Source: a virus. From it: 37,161 nucleotides of DNA. Below, one piece after another: positions 22,547 through 31,241 of the stretch. Below the pieces are notes generated by a model. The model saw only the letters and a list, made by a program, of their open reading frames with translations. It ran no database searches and was not told the DNA's origin. The DNA lies in the IMG/VR virus record IMGVR_UViG_3300007516_000055, positions 1 to 37,161 of that record; one strand, given 5' to 3'. The position numbers and the translations under genes were made by a program. Every line of letters starts with the position of its first letter. Within the stretch, counting starts at the first letter, position 1.

Positions 22547-22795
22547 ATGGATATGGATATGGATGAAATGCAGCTTGCAGCGCAAGCGCAACGGATCATT
22601 CTAAATCAGGCGCTTATTTACATGATTCAAAAAGAGGGTGGAATAGTAACCCTTCCTTCCGAGGCAGTTGCGGATAAGAACTCTGGCGGGGTTTTTATAA
22701 GCATTGACTCCAAATTAAAAACATTAACGCTCAAGTCCATAAACGATGACGAAATAGAAGCGTTTGTTGAATCAATTTTTTCAGAACATCATTAG
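22547..22795 (+). CDS. Hypothetical protein (82 residues)
   Basis: A small acidic protein (MDMDMDEMQLAAQAQ start) without membrane segment or Cys. The first ATG follows AAGGAATAGGAA; in-frame Met at positions 3 and 5 are possible alternatives. It is 8 nt upstream of the next gene in the same operon. No family recognised. Confidence 0.5.
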   Translation: MDMDMDEMQLAAQAQRIILNQALIYMIQKEGGIVTLPSEAVADKNSGGVFISIDSKLKTLTLKSINDDEIEAFVESIFSEHH

Positions 22796-22803
22796 GTGAT
22801 AAT

Positions 22804-23226
22804 ATGGTAGAAATTCCTCAAAATGAGTTTAAGATTAGCGACCTTGTAGAATGGGAAAAGCTGGCAAAAGATCTAACAAAAATTAAAGCGAAAGAAATCC
22901 TTTTGCGAAAGAAAATTTTTAACGCTGTGTTCCCTAACCCTAAAGAGGGAACAAACAATTATCAGCTTCCCTCCGATTACCTGCTTAAAGGTATTTATCC
23001 AATCGCACGTGACGTTGACATTGGTGCTTTCGAAGCGTTGAAAGAACAGTTTATTGAGCAGGGTATAAGCCCCGATAAGATTGTAGCGTTTAAACCTTCG
23101 CTGGCGAAAACGGAATACAACAAATTGACAGCTGAGGAAAGAAACTTGGTTGACCAGTGTTTAATCATAAAACCAGGAACCCCCTCTCTCAGTATCGACT
23201 TGCCAAAGAAAGGAAAAGCGAAATGA
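22804..23226 (+). CDS. Conserved hypothetical phage protein
   Basis: A 140-residue protein with helical N-terminus (WEKLAKDLTKIKAKEILLRK) and a C-terminal SLAKTEYNKLTAEERNL region, typical of a small protein often placed before DNA metabolism genes in phages. Its stop overlaps the thyX start (ATGA), and AGGTGAT precedes its start. No function known to me. Confidence 0.55.
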   Translation: MVEIPQNEFKISDLVEWEKLAKDLTKIKAKEILLRKKIFNAVFPNPKEGTNNYQLPSDYLLKGIYPIARDVDIGAFEALKEQFIEQGISPDKIVAFKPSLAKTEYNKLTAEERNLVDQCLIIKPGTPSLSIDLPKKGKAK

Positions 23227-23939
23227 GTGATATATTAACAGTGAAGGTCCTTGACCACGGATTTGTCAAGCTACGAAATTTAGCGGGTCCGACGCGACGT
23301 GAGTTTCAAGACTTTGATGCTGACGACACTGACCCCGCAAATACTGCTCGAATGTCTTTTAATAATATGGACGAAGACAGAACACGGGAGGCTGACCTAA
23401 AGCTTGCTGACTACCTAATGCGAAACAAGCATACCAGTCCATTCGAAATGGTTGAATGCTGGGTAGAAATGAAAATGCCAATCTTTGTGGCGCGTCAATT
23501 TGTGCGTCACCGAACGGTTAGCATTAATGAAGTTTCTGGCAGGTATATACAACTTCCGAGGGAATGGTATATACCTGAAGTTGTTGGTGGTAAACCTGCA
23601 AACGCAAAGCAGGGTCAGGATAATTCGTTGCACCCTAATATTCAAAAGATATTTAAAGAAGATTTAGATTCTCAATGCTACCTTGCCTATGAAAAGTATG
23701 AATACTATTTGAAGCAAGGGGTTGCTGCTGAACACGCCAGACTATTTTTGCATCTGAATCATTATACACATTGGATATGGAAGCAAGACCTTCACAACCT
23801 GCTGCACTTCCTAGCGTTGCGAGATCATAGCCACGCTCAAGTTGAATCACAAAAGTACGCTAGAGCTATTGACCATATGATTCGGCGTTACCTGCCACAC
23901 AGTATGGATCTTTATGACAAGTATCGGAGGCTCCCATAA
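23223..23939 (+). CDS. thyX: Flavin-dependent thymidylate synthase
   Basis: A 238-residue protein. RHRTVSINEVSGRY (residues 95-108) is the ThyX signature RHRxxSxNExSxRY, where the Ser is the one implicated in catalysis and the Arg residues hold dUMP and FAD. The early HTSPFEMV motif (70-77) is also typical. It makes dTMP from dUMP with methylene-tetrahydrofolate, FAD and NADPH. The first ATG of the open frame (23157) overlaps the previous gene; 23223 is correct by ATGA coupling and family length (about 220-250). Confidence 0.93.
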   Translation: MSDILTVKVLDHGFVKLRNLAGPTRREFQDFDADDTDPANTARMSFNNMDEDRTREADLKLADYLMRNKHTSPFEMVECWVEMKMPIFVARQFVRHRTVSINEVSGRYIQLPREWYIPEVVGGKPANAKQGQDNSLHPNIQKIFKEDLDSQCYLAYEKYEYYLKQGVAAEHARLFLHLNHYTHWIWKQDLHNLLHFLALRDHSHAQVESQKYARAIDHMIRRYLPHSMDLYDKYRRLP

Positions 23940-24880
23940 TGCGTCCTTTCTTAGCGTGTGACGCGGATTTAAATAAGGTCACTTTTCCAATTATGGTATT
24001 TCCAAAAATTGACGGGGTGAGAGCTTTGTCAATCAATTCAAAACTGGTTGCAAGAAGTGGAAAACCGTTTAAGAATAAGCTCAACACTACCTTCTTTAGC
24101 AACACCCTGTTCGACGGTTTCGACGGTGAAATGGTGCTGGGTCTTATTACTGGTGACCACATTTGCAACGCAACCACAAGTGCTCTAAGTACTATCGAGG
24201 GTGCAATTGCCACTCGGTGGTGCTTGTTTGACTATGTGATTGAAGGTGAAACCGATGAGCTTCGTTATATTCAACGGTACACTAACCTCCTGCAAATTGT
24301 GGAACATATTTACAAAGAGTTTCCCGAGCAGGGAAGTCGTATTTGGGTCATACCCTTTGAGCTTGCCCATAGTGTTGAACAGGTCAATGAAATTGAACAA
24401 CGCCTTGTCCTTGAGGGGTATGAGGGAGCAATTTTACGCGACCAGGATGGGCTTTATAAATATGGACGCGGAACAGCTAAGGAAGCAAACTATTTAAGGT
24501 TGAAGCGATTTGTGGATTCGGAAATTGTGGTCACTGCTGTAATACAAGGTCAAACCAATAATAATGAAAAAACCAAAACGCCAAACGGGTATGCTGAGCG
24601 CGCTACCCATGCCGAAAACATGGTTCCGAATGGTATGGTTGGAACAATCATTGGGAAAGCCACAGCCGATATTATTCATAATGATAAGCTTCTTATAAAA
24701 GAAGGTGAAGAAATTGAAGTGGCCCCGGGAAAAATGAGTCATAATGAGCGGTTACATTATTTTGAATATCAGGATGCTATTATTGGAAAGCTGGTAAAGT
24801 TTCAGTTCTTTCCAGTGGGTATAAAAGACAAGCTAAGGTTCCCGACTTTTCAATGTTTTCGGGACGAAATTGACTTATAA
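23939..24880 (+). CDS. ATP-dependent DNA ligase
   Basis: A 313-residue T7-type ligase. The active-site motif KIDG is at 23-26 (adenylated Lys23), with the DGFDGEMV motif III region (about 59-66), EGAILRD (about 161-167) and LRLKRF motif V. The length is typical of phage ligases with only nucleotidyltransferase and OB domains. It seals nicks using ATP. ATG overlaps the thyX stop by 1 nt (TAATG). Confidence 0.9.
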   Translation: MRPFLACDADLNKVTFPIMVFPKIDGVRALSINSKLVARSGKPFKNKLNTTFFSNTLFDGFDGEMVLGLITGDHICNATTSALSTIEGAIATRWCLFDYVIEGETDELRYIQRYTNLLQIVEHIYKEFPEQGSRIWVIPFELAHSVEQVNEIEQRLVLEGYEGAILRDQDGLYKYGRGTAKEANYLRLKRFVDSEIVVTAVIQGQTNNNEKTKTPNGYAERATHAENMVPNGMVGTIIGKATADIIHNDKLLIKEGEEIEVAPGKMSHNERLHYFEYQDAIIGKLVKFQFFPVGIKDKLRFPTFQCFRDEIDL

Positions 24881-24938
24881 TATCTAGCTATTAAAAGCAT
24901 TGTTTACTACTATATTTGAACTTGAATAAGGGGGCATT

Positions 24939-25664
24939 ATGCCTTTAGAATTTACAACAGCTGAGCAAGCATCTTCACGAGCCGGTGTTAAAGCTCTCAT
25001 ATACGGCTTAGCGGGAACAGGGAAAACCGTCCTCTCAGCAACAACCCCCGCTCCCTTAGTGCTTAGCGCCGAATCCGGTTTGCTGTCACTAAAGAAAAAG
25101 AATCTTGAGCGGTTGTTTGGAGTTGGGATCGAGGGTATTTGCTACAATGTACCCGTCATTCAAATACGAACCGTCGAAGACCTTACCGAAGCCTATAACT
25201 GGTGCTTGCAAAGTGCTGAAGCAAAGCAATTTAAAACGGTCAATATTGATTCGCTTTCTGAAATTGGTGAGCAGGTATTAAATAACGCGAAGAGGCAAGT
25301 TAAAGACCCGCGTCAAGCATACGGTGAACTCATTGAAAAGATGGAAACAGTAATAAGACTCTTCCGCGACTTGCCTGATAAGAATGTTGTTATGAGTGCA
25401 AAAATGGAACCGAGCAAAGATGAGCTCAGTGGCATTACCCGTTATGGACCCGCGATGCCAGGCTCAAAGCTGGGTCAGAAACTACCTTATTTCTTCGACG
25501 AGGTGTTTCGACTTGGTATTAATAAAGCCACTGATGGAACTACTTATAGGTTCCTGCAAACTCAACCCGATTTACAATATGAGGCCAAAGATCGTTCAGG
25601 TTCTTTGGTCACCATTGAACCGCCAAACCTGACATATATCTTTAATAAAATACTAGGAGATTAA
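24939..25664 (+). CDS. Sak4-like RecA-fold ATPase / recombination mediator
   Basis: A 241-residue P-loop protein. GLAGTGKT (23-30) is Walker A; TVNIDSLSEI (about 97-106) gives the Walker B strand. The APLVLSAESGLLSL segment and the gene following with DUF669 fit the Sak4 single-strand annealing / RecA-like group found in many phages. It probably works with the ssDNA-binding-like protein encoded 3 nt downstream. Ribosome site AAGGGGG. Length is normal for the family. Confidence 0.78.
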   Translation: MPLEFTTAEQASSRAGVKALIYGLAGTGKTVLSATTPAPLVLSAESGLLSLKKKNLERLFGVGIEGICYNVPVIQIRTVEDLTEAYNWCLQSAEAKQFKTVNIDSLSEIGEQVLNNAKRQVKDPRQAYGELIEKMETVIRLFRDLPDKNVVMSAKMEPSKDELSGITRYGPAMPGSKLGQKLPYFFDEVFRLGINKATDGTTYRFLQTQPDLQYEAKDRSGSLVTIEPPNLTYIFNKILGD

Positions 25665-25667
25665 GAA

Positions 25668-26288
25668 ATGGCTCAACTAAATTTTGACGCGACCAATATC
25701 GTCCCCAACACAGGCACCCCTGACCCAATCCCGAGTGATTGGTATAACGCCTCAATTGATGAATCAGAACTAAAGCCAACAAAAGCTGGTGATGGTGCAT
25801 ATTTGAAACTTCGTTTCACTGTGCTTGATGGTCAGTATGCTAACCGCAAGGTCTACACGAATCTGAATGTACGCAATTCAAACCCCGTTGCACAAGAAAT
25901 TGCATATGCTGATCTGTCAGCTATTGCTCATGCAACTGGTGTCATTCAAGTTGCGGATAGCCAGCAGTTGCATGGCATACCGATAAAAATCAAGGTGAAG
26001 TTGAAACCAGCGAAAGACGGTTATGACGCGAACAATGAAATTAGTGCGTATAAGAACATTAATGACCCGTCAGCAACAAGTGGCATGGCACCAGCACAGC
26101 AAGCGCCACAAGGGTTTGCACAGCAAGCGCCACAAGGGTTTGCACAACCACCAGTCGCCCCAGCAGCAGCGCAAGCACCAACAGCACAGCAGCCCTGGGC
26201 ACAACCACCAGTCGCCCCAGCAGCAGCGCAAGCACCAACAGCACCCGCAGCCGTGGCAGGGATGCCACCGTGGGCACAAGGTCAATAA
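25668..26288 (+). CDS. DUF669-type ssDNA-binding-like protein
   Basis: A 206-residue protein. The first ~135 residues (NFDATNIVPNTGTPDPIPSDWY ..., in short NFDATN, IDESELKPT, DGAYLKLRF) match DUF669, a family of phage OB-fold ssDNA-binding proteins next to Sak4. The last ~70 residues are a low-complexity tail rich in Ala, Pro and Gln made of two kinds of repeat and ending MPPWAQGQ. AGGAG precedes ATG. Such tails usually bind other replication proteins, but no acidic tip is present here. Confidence 0.75.
   Translation: MAQLNFDATNIVPNTGTPDPIPSDWYNASIDESELKPTKAGDGAYLKLRFTVLDGQYANRKVYTNLNVRNSNPVAQEIAYADLSAIAHATGVIQVADSQQLHGIPIKIKVKLKPAKDGYDANNEISAYKNINDPSATSGMAPAQQAPQGFAQQAPQGFAQPPVAPAAAQAPTAQQPWAQPPVAPAAAQAPTAPAAVAGMPPWAQGQ
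26097..26144. repeat. 24-bp tandem repeat in the DUF669 tail
   Basis: The unit CAGCAAGCGCCACAAGGGTT plus TGCA is present at 26097-26120 and again at 26121-26144, exactly. It encodes two copies of the 8-residue unit QQAPQGFA. Confidence 0.9.
26142..26244. repeat. 46-bp direct repeat in the DUF669 tail
   Basis: A 46-bp sequence beginning GCACAACCACCAGTCGCCCC occurs at 26142-26187 and 26199-26244 without change, separated by 11 bp. It encodes the duplicated stretch AQPPVAPAAAQAPTA. High identity points to recent duplication. Confidence 0.9.
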
Positions 26289-26311
26289 GTTAATTTATTC
26301 GACCCACCTAT

Positions 26312-26337
26312 AACCCGCCTTCGGGCGGGTTATTTTT
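26312..26337 (+). terminator. Rho-independent terminator
   Basis: AACCCGCC - TTCG - GGCGGGTT stem (8 bp, perfect) then ATTTTTAGG, 24 nt after the DUF669 gene stop. The T-tract runs into the ribosome site of the following nuclease gene. Confidence 0.9.
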
Positions 26338-26347
26338 AGGAATTGTT

Positions 26348-27256
26348 ATGTCTGTTTATTTAGCATCAAAGACGCTCCTTGCTATTGAGGAAGGACTTAG
26401 AAAAGATCAAGCATCCTCCTACAGAGGATTACTCGGTCAAGTTATTCCGCACATGAGTGACGCATATAGAACCGACGAATTCCCGTTTCGTTCTCACCTC
26501 GGTGCTTCAGGTATTGGAAATGAATGTGCCCGCGCTATTTGGTATGGATGGCGCTGGGCAACCCGCAAGCAATTCGAAGGTAGAATATTAAGGTTATTTA
26601 ATAGGGGTCATCTTGAGGAAGCACGTTTTATTGCCCTTTTACTAATGATTGGAGTTAAGGTTTACCAACAAGACGAAAACGGAAAACAGTTTAGGATTTC
26701 TGATGCTGGAGGTCACTTTGGTGGAAGCGGTGACGGAATTCTTATTGGAGTTCCTGATCTTCCCGAAGGTAACTCTTGCCTGCTTGAATGTAAAACCAGC
26801 GGTGAAAAACCATTTTTAAAATTAAAGAAAGAAGGTGTTCGAGCTGCTAAGTTTGAACACTATGTTCAGTGTAATACTTACATGAAGAAGATGGGGCTCA
26901 GCGCGACGCTGTATATGGTAGTCAATAAAAATACTGACGAACTATACGCCGAAATAATTCCCTTCGACAATGCTATTGCTGAGCAATTTATTGACAGGGG
27001 GGTGAAACTTGTTTACTCGGAACATCCACCTGAAAAAATAAGCCAGAGTCCTGGTTGGTTCAGTTGCAAGTGGTGTGATCATTACACTGTTTGTCACAAG
27101 GGTGCAACCCCTGAACTGAATTGTAGAACTTGTTTAAATAGCGTTGTTGAAACTGATGGAAGATGGTCGTGTGGTAATCCACGATCCCCTAAGTTTGGGA
27201 TTATAACCACAGAACAACAATTTGAAGCTTGTGACAAGCATGAGAGAAAATTCTGA
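26348..27256 (+). CDS. Cas4-like PDDEXK exonuclease with Fe-S-type Cys pattern
   Basis: A 302-residue RecB-family nuclease. RGHLEEARF (87-95), GSGDG (126-130, Asp129), LECKT (146-150, Glu147 and Lys149) and the following YVQCNTY (Gln174) are the PDDEXK active-site motifs in order. Cys60 in ECARAIWY and the C-terminal Cys240, Cys243, Cys249 fit the one-plus-three cluster ligands of Cas4/AddB-type iron-sulfur nucleases; extra Cys259, Cys262, Cys275 and Cys295 hint at an additional zinc site. It probably resects DNA ends for the Sak4 system. AGGA precedes ATG. Confidence 0.8.
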   Translation: MSVYLASKTLLAIEEGLRKDQASSYRGLLGQVIPHMSDAYRTDEFPFRSHLGASGIGNECARAIWYGWRWATRKQFEGRILRLFNRGHLEEARFIALLLMIGVKVYQQDENGKQFRISDAGGHFGGSGDGILIGVPDLPEGNSCLLECKTSGEKPFLKLKKEGVRAAKFEHYVQCNTYMKKMGLSATLYMVVNKNTDELYAEIIPFDNAIAEQFIDRGVKLVYSEHPPEKISQSPGWFSCKWCDHYTVCHKGATPELNCRTCLNSVVETDGRWSCGNPRSPKFGIITTEQQFEACDKHERKF

Positions 27257-27870
27257 TGTCTTTATATAAGGTTTTAGGCGTCAGAAAAAACGCTGCGCAA
27301 GCCAGTATAAAAACCGCGTATAAAAAGAAGGCTGGCAAACTACACCCTGACAAAAACCCCAACGACCCCAATGCTACCGCAAACTTTCAGGAACTTCAAA
27401 AAGCGTATGAGATTCTTAGTGACCCTGAAAGAAGGAAGCACTACGATACAACGGGTGAAATTAAAAATCGTCAACCTGCTTTAGAACAAAAAGCGTATCA
27501 GTTAATCAAAGAGCTGTACTTAAAGCATATTGAACAAAGTGGTTATAGACGGGCTGACTACCTACAACCAACAACCAAGTCACTTCAAAACACTTTGCGA
27601 CAATGTAAATCAGCTATCGCACAAGCTGGGAATCAACGGGACTTGCTTAAATACAATATCGAAAACATTGAAGCCGATGAAATGTTTATTGACTCCCTCA
27701 ATGACAAGTTGACAGAGCTTCAAAATGAAATTGAAAACGCAAAGCAAGCGGAAACCGTTTTAGAAGCAGCGTTGGAGCTCATTGATGGCTATAGTTACAA
27801 GGGTGAGAAACCAATTCCTTCAACTGGAAATTATGCACCTTGGCATATCAATGAGCCGTTCATTGAATGA
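27256..27870 (+). CDS. J-domain (DnaJ-like) protein
   Basis: A 204-residue protein. Residues 3-65 form a complete J domain with the essential HPD at 30-32 (KLHPDKNP) and the flanking helices (YKVLGV, AYEILSDPERRKHYD). There is no Gly/Phe region, zinc finger or C-terminal peptide-binding domain of DnaJ; instead a helical, charged C-terminus (about 90-195) probably binds a phage client. It could recruit host DnaK. Overlaps the previous stop as TGATG and the next start as ATGA, so it sits in the nuclease-helicase operon. Confidence 0.88.
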   Translation: MSLYKVLGVRKNAAQASIKTAYKKKAGKLHPDKNPNDPNATANFQELQKAYEILSDPERRKHYDTTGEIKNRQPALEQKAYQLIKELYLKHIEQSGYRRADYLQPTTKSLQNTLRQCKSAIAQAGNQRDLLKYNIENIEADEMFIDSLNDKLTELQNEIENAKQAETVLEAALELIDGYSYKGEKPIPSTGNYAPWHINEPFIE

Positions 27871-29681
27871 AATTTAGACCGTATCAATGGGAAGCTGTCC
27901 AATCGTTTTGGAATTATTTTGAAAGCGGTAAGACAGGAAATCCTATTATTGCAATGCCCACGGGTACTGGCAAGTCGCTTGTCATTGCAGGTATCATTCG
28001 CTCAATCTTTGATAAATACCCTAATCAAAGAATAATTGTTTTGACCCATGTTAAAGAATTGATTGAGCAGAACTTTGAGAAACTTGGAATTATTTGGCCA
28101 CTAGCGCCAGCAGGTATATACAGCTCAAGTCTTAACCGTCGTGATTTATATGACAACATTATATTCGCGGGCATTGGTTCAGTTGTAAGACGCCCCGAAG
28201 AATTCGGCCACGTTGACATTATATTAATTGATGAAGCGCATTTAGTAAGCCCGAAAGATACTACTATGTATCGCAAGTTCATTAACGCTTTGCTTTCATA
28301 CAACCCGAATCTTAAAGTCTGTGGCCTTACTGCGACCCCTTACAGGTTAAGTCACGGTCCGATTATTGAGGACGACGGTATTTTCACTGATCTTTGTTAT
28401 GATATAACGGGGTTGGATGCTTTTAATAAATTAGTTGATGATGGTTATATTTGTCCACTCATACCAAAACAAACGAACCTTTTATTGGGTGTTGACGGCG
28501 TTCATATGCGTGGAAACGAGTTCATTGATAAAGAGCTTCAAATTGCAGTTGACAAATATGAACTCACTGAAGCAGCAGTTAGGGAATCGATTGAAGCCGG
28601 TGGCAACCGAGCGTCATGGTTAACCTTCACTACAGGGGTTGAACATGCTTTGCATACTGCCGAAATTCTACAAGGATTTGGAATTGAAGCGGTAGCGGTT
28701 CACAGTGGTAATAAAAAATATAAAATGTCACCTGCTGAACGCAACAAAGCTATCCGGCAGTTTCGGAATGGTGACCTTCGGTGCATTGTTAACAACAACA
28801 TATTGACAACGGGATTTGACCATCCTGAGATTGATATGATAATGAATATGCGGCCCACTAACTCTCCGGGGCTTTGGGTGCAGATGCTAGGTAGGGGAAC
28901 TCGACCCGTTTATGCACCTGGGCATGACCTCGACACTACCGAGGGTCGCTTGCAAGCAATCCAAGAAAGTAATAAAAAGAATTGTTTGGTTATGGACTTC
29001 GGCGCAAACACAAGAAGGCTAGGACCCATTAACGACCCAATTCTTCCGAAAAAGAAAGGCAAGGCGCAAGGGGGTGAAGCGCCGGTCAAACTTTGTGAAG
29101 CAATTAATGATGATAACAAATTTTGCAACACTTGGGTTCACGCCAGTGTCAGACTTTGCCCCGAGTGCGGTAATGAATTCAAATTTAGGAGCAGATTGCA
29201 CCAAACCGCAAGCACTGATGAAATCATTAAAGCCAACCTGCCGCAGGTCGAGGAATTTAAAATTGATCACATCACATATTCAGACCATATAAAACAAGAC
29301 CGACCATTAATGATGAAGGTTTCATATTATAGTGGGTTGCGGGTCTTTTCAGAATACGTTTGTTTCGAGCACGAAGGGTTCGCTCAAAATAAAGCCAAAA
29401 CATGGTGGCGTGAAAGAACGGGTTTAAACTTCCCAAACTCAACCGCTGAGGGGATTGCTTTGTGTGACCAGCTTACTCCAGTCACAAGTTTAAGGGTCTG
29501 GATAAATAAAAAATATCCAGAAATAATGGCTCACTGTTTTGACGGTACACACTTTGGAAAAGAAGAAAAGAGCACAAATACGCCGTCAATTGGTTTAGAC
29601 CTCCCGAAAAAGACTGTACCGAGTGCGCACTTTAATGACCTTAAAAACCGCATAGTCATTGATGATGACCTACCTTTTTAA
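27867..29681 (+). CDS. SF2 DEAD/DEAH helicase
   Basis: A 604-residue helicase. Walker A MPTGTGKS (30-37), DEAH (122-125), GLTATPYRL, and the second-domain motifs NNNILTTGFDHPEID and QMLGRGTRP are in order. A small zinc-binding segment with CEAINDDNKFC and LCPECGNEF follows, then a unique C-terminal part. It resembles RecQ/UvsW-type or general replication-repair helicases of phages; the exact pathway cannot be fixed. Starts inside the DnaJ-like gene end (ATGA). Confidence 0.88.
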   Translation: MKFRPYQWEAVQSFWNYFESGKTGNPIIAMPTGTGKSLVIAGIIRSIFDKYPNQRIIVLTHVKELIEQNFEKLGIIWPLAPAGIYSSSLNRRDLYDNIIFAGIGSVVRRPEEFGHVDIILIDEAHLVSPKDTTMYRKFINALLSYNPNLKVCGLTATPYRLSHGPIIEDDGIFTDLCYDITGLDAFNKLVDDGYICPLIPKQTNLLLGVDGVHMRGNEFIDKELQIAVDKYELTEAAVRESIEAGGNRASWLTFTTGVEHALHTAEILQGFGIEAVAVHSGNKKYKMSPAERNKAIRQFRNGDLRCIVNNNILTTGFDHPEIDMIMNMRPTNSPGLWVQMLGRGTRPVYAPGHDLDTTEGRLQAIQESNKKNCLVMDFGANTRRLGPINDPILPKKKGKAQGGEAPVKLCEAINDDNKFCNTWVHASVRLCPECGNEFKFRSRLHQTASTDEIIKANLPQVEEFKIDHITYSDHIKQDRPLMMKVSYYSGLRVFSEYVCFEHEGFAQNKAKTWWRERTGLNFPNSTAEGIALCDQLTPVTSLRVWINKKYPEIMAHCFDGTHFGKEEKSTNTPSIGLDLPKKTVPSAHFNDLKNRIVIDDDLPF

Positions 29682-29708
29682 AATAAATCAAATAAATTAA
29701 AATATCGC

Positions 29709-29736
29709 TTGCATCATTCCGTTGGATATCTATAAT
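29709..29736 (+). promoter_or_regulatory. Sigma70-type promoter for the paralog and 7-deazaguanine genes
   Basis: -35 TTGCAT, 16-bp spacer, -10 TATAAT (perfect), 64 nt before the 202-residue gene, in the gap after the helicase. A small GTTGC/GCAAC hairpin (29748-29763) sits in the leader. Confidence 0.75.
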
Positions 29737-29800
29737 AGGTTTCAGACGTTGCAAAAGGGCAACAGTTGAAAAACAACCATTATCCAAAACGGAGTACAAT

Positions 29801-30409
29801 ATGAAAACTTATTCAACTAAAGCAGCAGCAAAGAAAGGCGCAAAGCGCCAGGAACTAAACCTTAAAGAATTGACCTTCGTTGAGAATACCGACGGACGTT
29901 GGAGTTGGGTTGAGAAACTTGAAACTATTTCGCCACTAGGCGTATCGAGTGAATACGCGGTTATTGGTACGTTTACCCACTGCCCTCATTGTGAAACTCA
30001 CTTGTCAAACGGGTATTGTGACAATGCTGACACCTACGCTGAGTTAAAAGCTGGTACGATGATCACTAGCAATACAGCTGAGTCAATACGCGAAATGGAA
30101 TTACACGTGACAGCTGAATTTTGCTGCCTAGCTTGCTGCGAAGACTTTGGTTTGCCGCTAAGCCTATCGGCTAAAGTGGGTTTGAAAATTGAAAAAGACC
30201 GACCTGAGCAGAACGGTATTATTCGCCCATCGGTTGGTGGTAAGTGCCGCGCTATTTGGGATGCTTGTGACGAATTTTTAGCGGATAACCAGCGTTCACC
30301 CATGCCAAAAGACATCAAAGCGAAAGCGGAAGTGGAAGGTTGGAACCACAACAACGCGGTCATTGAATTGTACCAGTGGCGGAAATTCAATAACGTCAAA
30401 AAGGGTTAA
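29801..30409 (+). CDS. Zinc-binding protein with shared C-terminal 'PEQNG' domain
   Basis: A 202-residue protein. CPHC (61-64) and FCCLACC (107-113) probably hold a zinc. The C-terminal ~68 residues (PEQNGI at 135-140, AIWDACDEF, QWRKF at 192-196) repeat in two neighbouring proteins (30455-31159 and 31242-31766), so they are a domain family. GGAG lies seven bases before ATG. Function unknown; the paired helices ending in WRKF suggest a small winged-helix-like nucleic-acid-binding unit. Confidence 0.65.
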   Translation: MKTYSTKAAAKKGAKRQELNLKELTFVENTDGRWSWVEKLETISPLGVSSEYAVIGTFTHCPHCETHLSNGYCDNADTYAELKAGTMITSNTAESIREMELHVTAEFCCLACCEDFGLPLSLSAKVGLKIEKDRPEQNGIIRPSVGGKCRAIWDACDEFLADNQRSPMPKDIKAKAEVEGWNHNNAVIELYQWRKFNNVKKG

Positions 30410-30413
30410 TTTA

Positions 30414-30443
30414 AACCCGCCGGGCTATTGGGTCCGGCGGGTT
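30414..30443 (+). other. GC-rich hairpin before the next gene
   Basis: AACCCGCCGG (30414-30423) and CCGGCGGGTT (30434-30443) pair over a 10-nt loop. No T-tract follows, and the next gene's GGAG ribosome site begins immediately after. It could attenuate transcription or shape translation initiation rather than act as a classic terminator. Confidence 0.6.
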
Positions 30444-30454
30444 GGAGCTGAAAA

Positions 30455-31159
30455 ATGTATGTTCTTATTAATCGGGATGAAATGACTATCCCACACAAGC
30501 ACCAGTCGTTTCGAGTTTTGGCTGACCTGGCGTGGATCGAAATTAAAAATAATAATTACCATATCGTTCCAGTTGAGAGTGAAGCAAGCTTTGTAGAATT
30601 CACCCCTATGGAATTAGAAATGTTGTATCGAAATATCACCAACAGCGAACCCCCTAAAGTATCAAAAATGCAGCTTGTTAGGGTGATTTTTTCACTGGTT
30701 GATAAGATTAAAGAAACGCAAGCAACCGAATTTGAAGCTGAAACTCAAGCGGCAAAGGTGACTGAAGATTCCGATGCCAATTGGTTTTATGTTTTTGGAA
30801 GTTTCGCCCCAGGAAAAAAGAACGGTTTATTTTCACCCCCGTGTAAGGCCGTGAAAATTTCGGATATTGAAATTGAAACACTGCTAAATCGCAAGGAACC
30901 CGCTAACAGCGCAACCGAAAAAACAGCCAACAGCAATACAAGGGTGAGCAACCGATCGGGCAATACACCAAGCAAGGGTCGCGAGCTAATATGGAAAATC
31001 GCTGACAAACAGTGGGAAGAGCATGGTAAACCTATAGACAAACAAAAGATTCTAGCAATTAGAAAGTTGATAATGGATGAACTTGAAATGCAGGGTGTCA
31101 AGCGTACTAGCGCCAGCTCGGAATTGGGTAAATGGCAAAAGGAGCAAGTCGGAATGTAA
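30455..31159 (+). CDS. Unknown protein with shared C-terminal domain
   Basis: A 234-residue protein. The first ~150 residues are unrelated to the neighbours; residues about 166-234 resemble the shared domain (GRELIWKIADKQWEEHGKPI, GKWQKEQ) in a more divergent form without PEQNGI. The linker 145-170 is Ser/Asn/Thr-rich. GGAG precedes ATG. Function unknown. Confidence 0.6.
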   Translation: MYVLINRDEMTIPHKHQSFRVLADLAWIEIKNNNYHIVPVESEASFVEFTPMELEMLYRNITNSEPPKVSKMQLVRVIFSLVDKIKETQATEFEAETQAAKVTEDSDANWFYVFGSFAPGKKNGLFSPPCKAVKISDIEIETLLNRKEPANSATEKTANSNTRVSNRSGNTPSKGRELIWKIADKQWEEHGKPIDKQKILAIRKLIMDELEMQGVKRTSASSELGKWQKEQVGM

Positions 31160-31241
31160 TCTTGCAATTCACGGCGCATGCTGTTAAGTTTATTGACCTT
31201 CCGTAAGGGAAGAGAGTTTATTATAAAAATCGGAGAACGAA

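Noticed and set aside
23157-23222. Upstream start for thyX
   Set aside because: It overlaps the preceding gene by 70 nt; the ATGA-coupled ATG gives the usual ThyX length.
26097-26244. CRISPR-like repeats
   Set aside because: The repeats are in frame, adjacent or closely spaced and encode a protein tail; there are no unique spacers.
26059-26285. Leucine- and tryptophan/cysteine-rich antisense frames over the DUF669 tail
   Set aside because: They are mirror products of the repeated Ala/Pro/Gln codons on the other strand.
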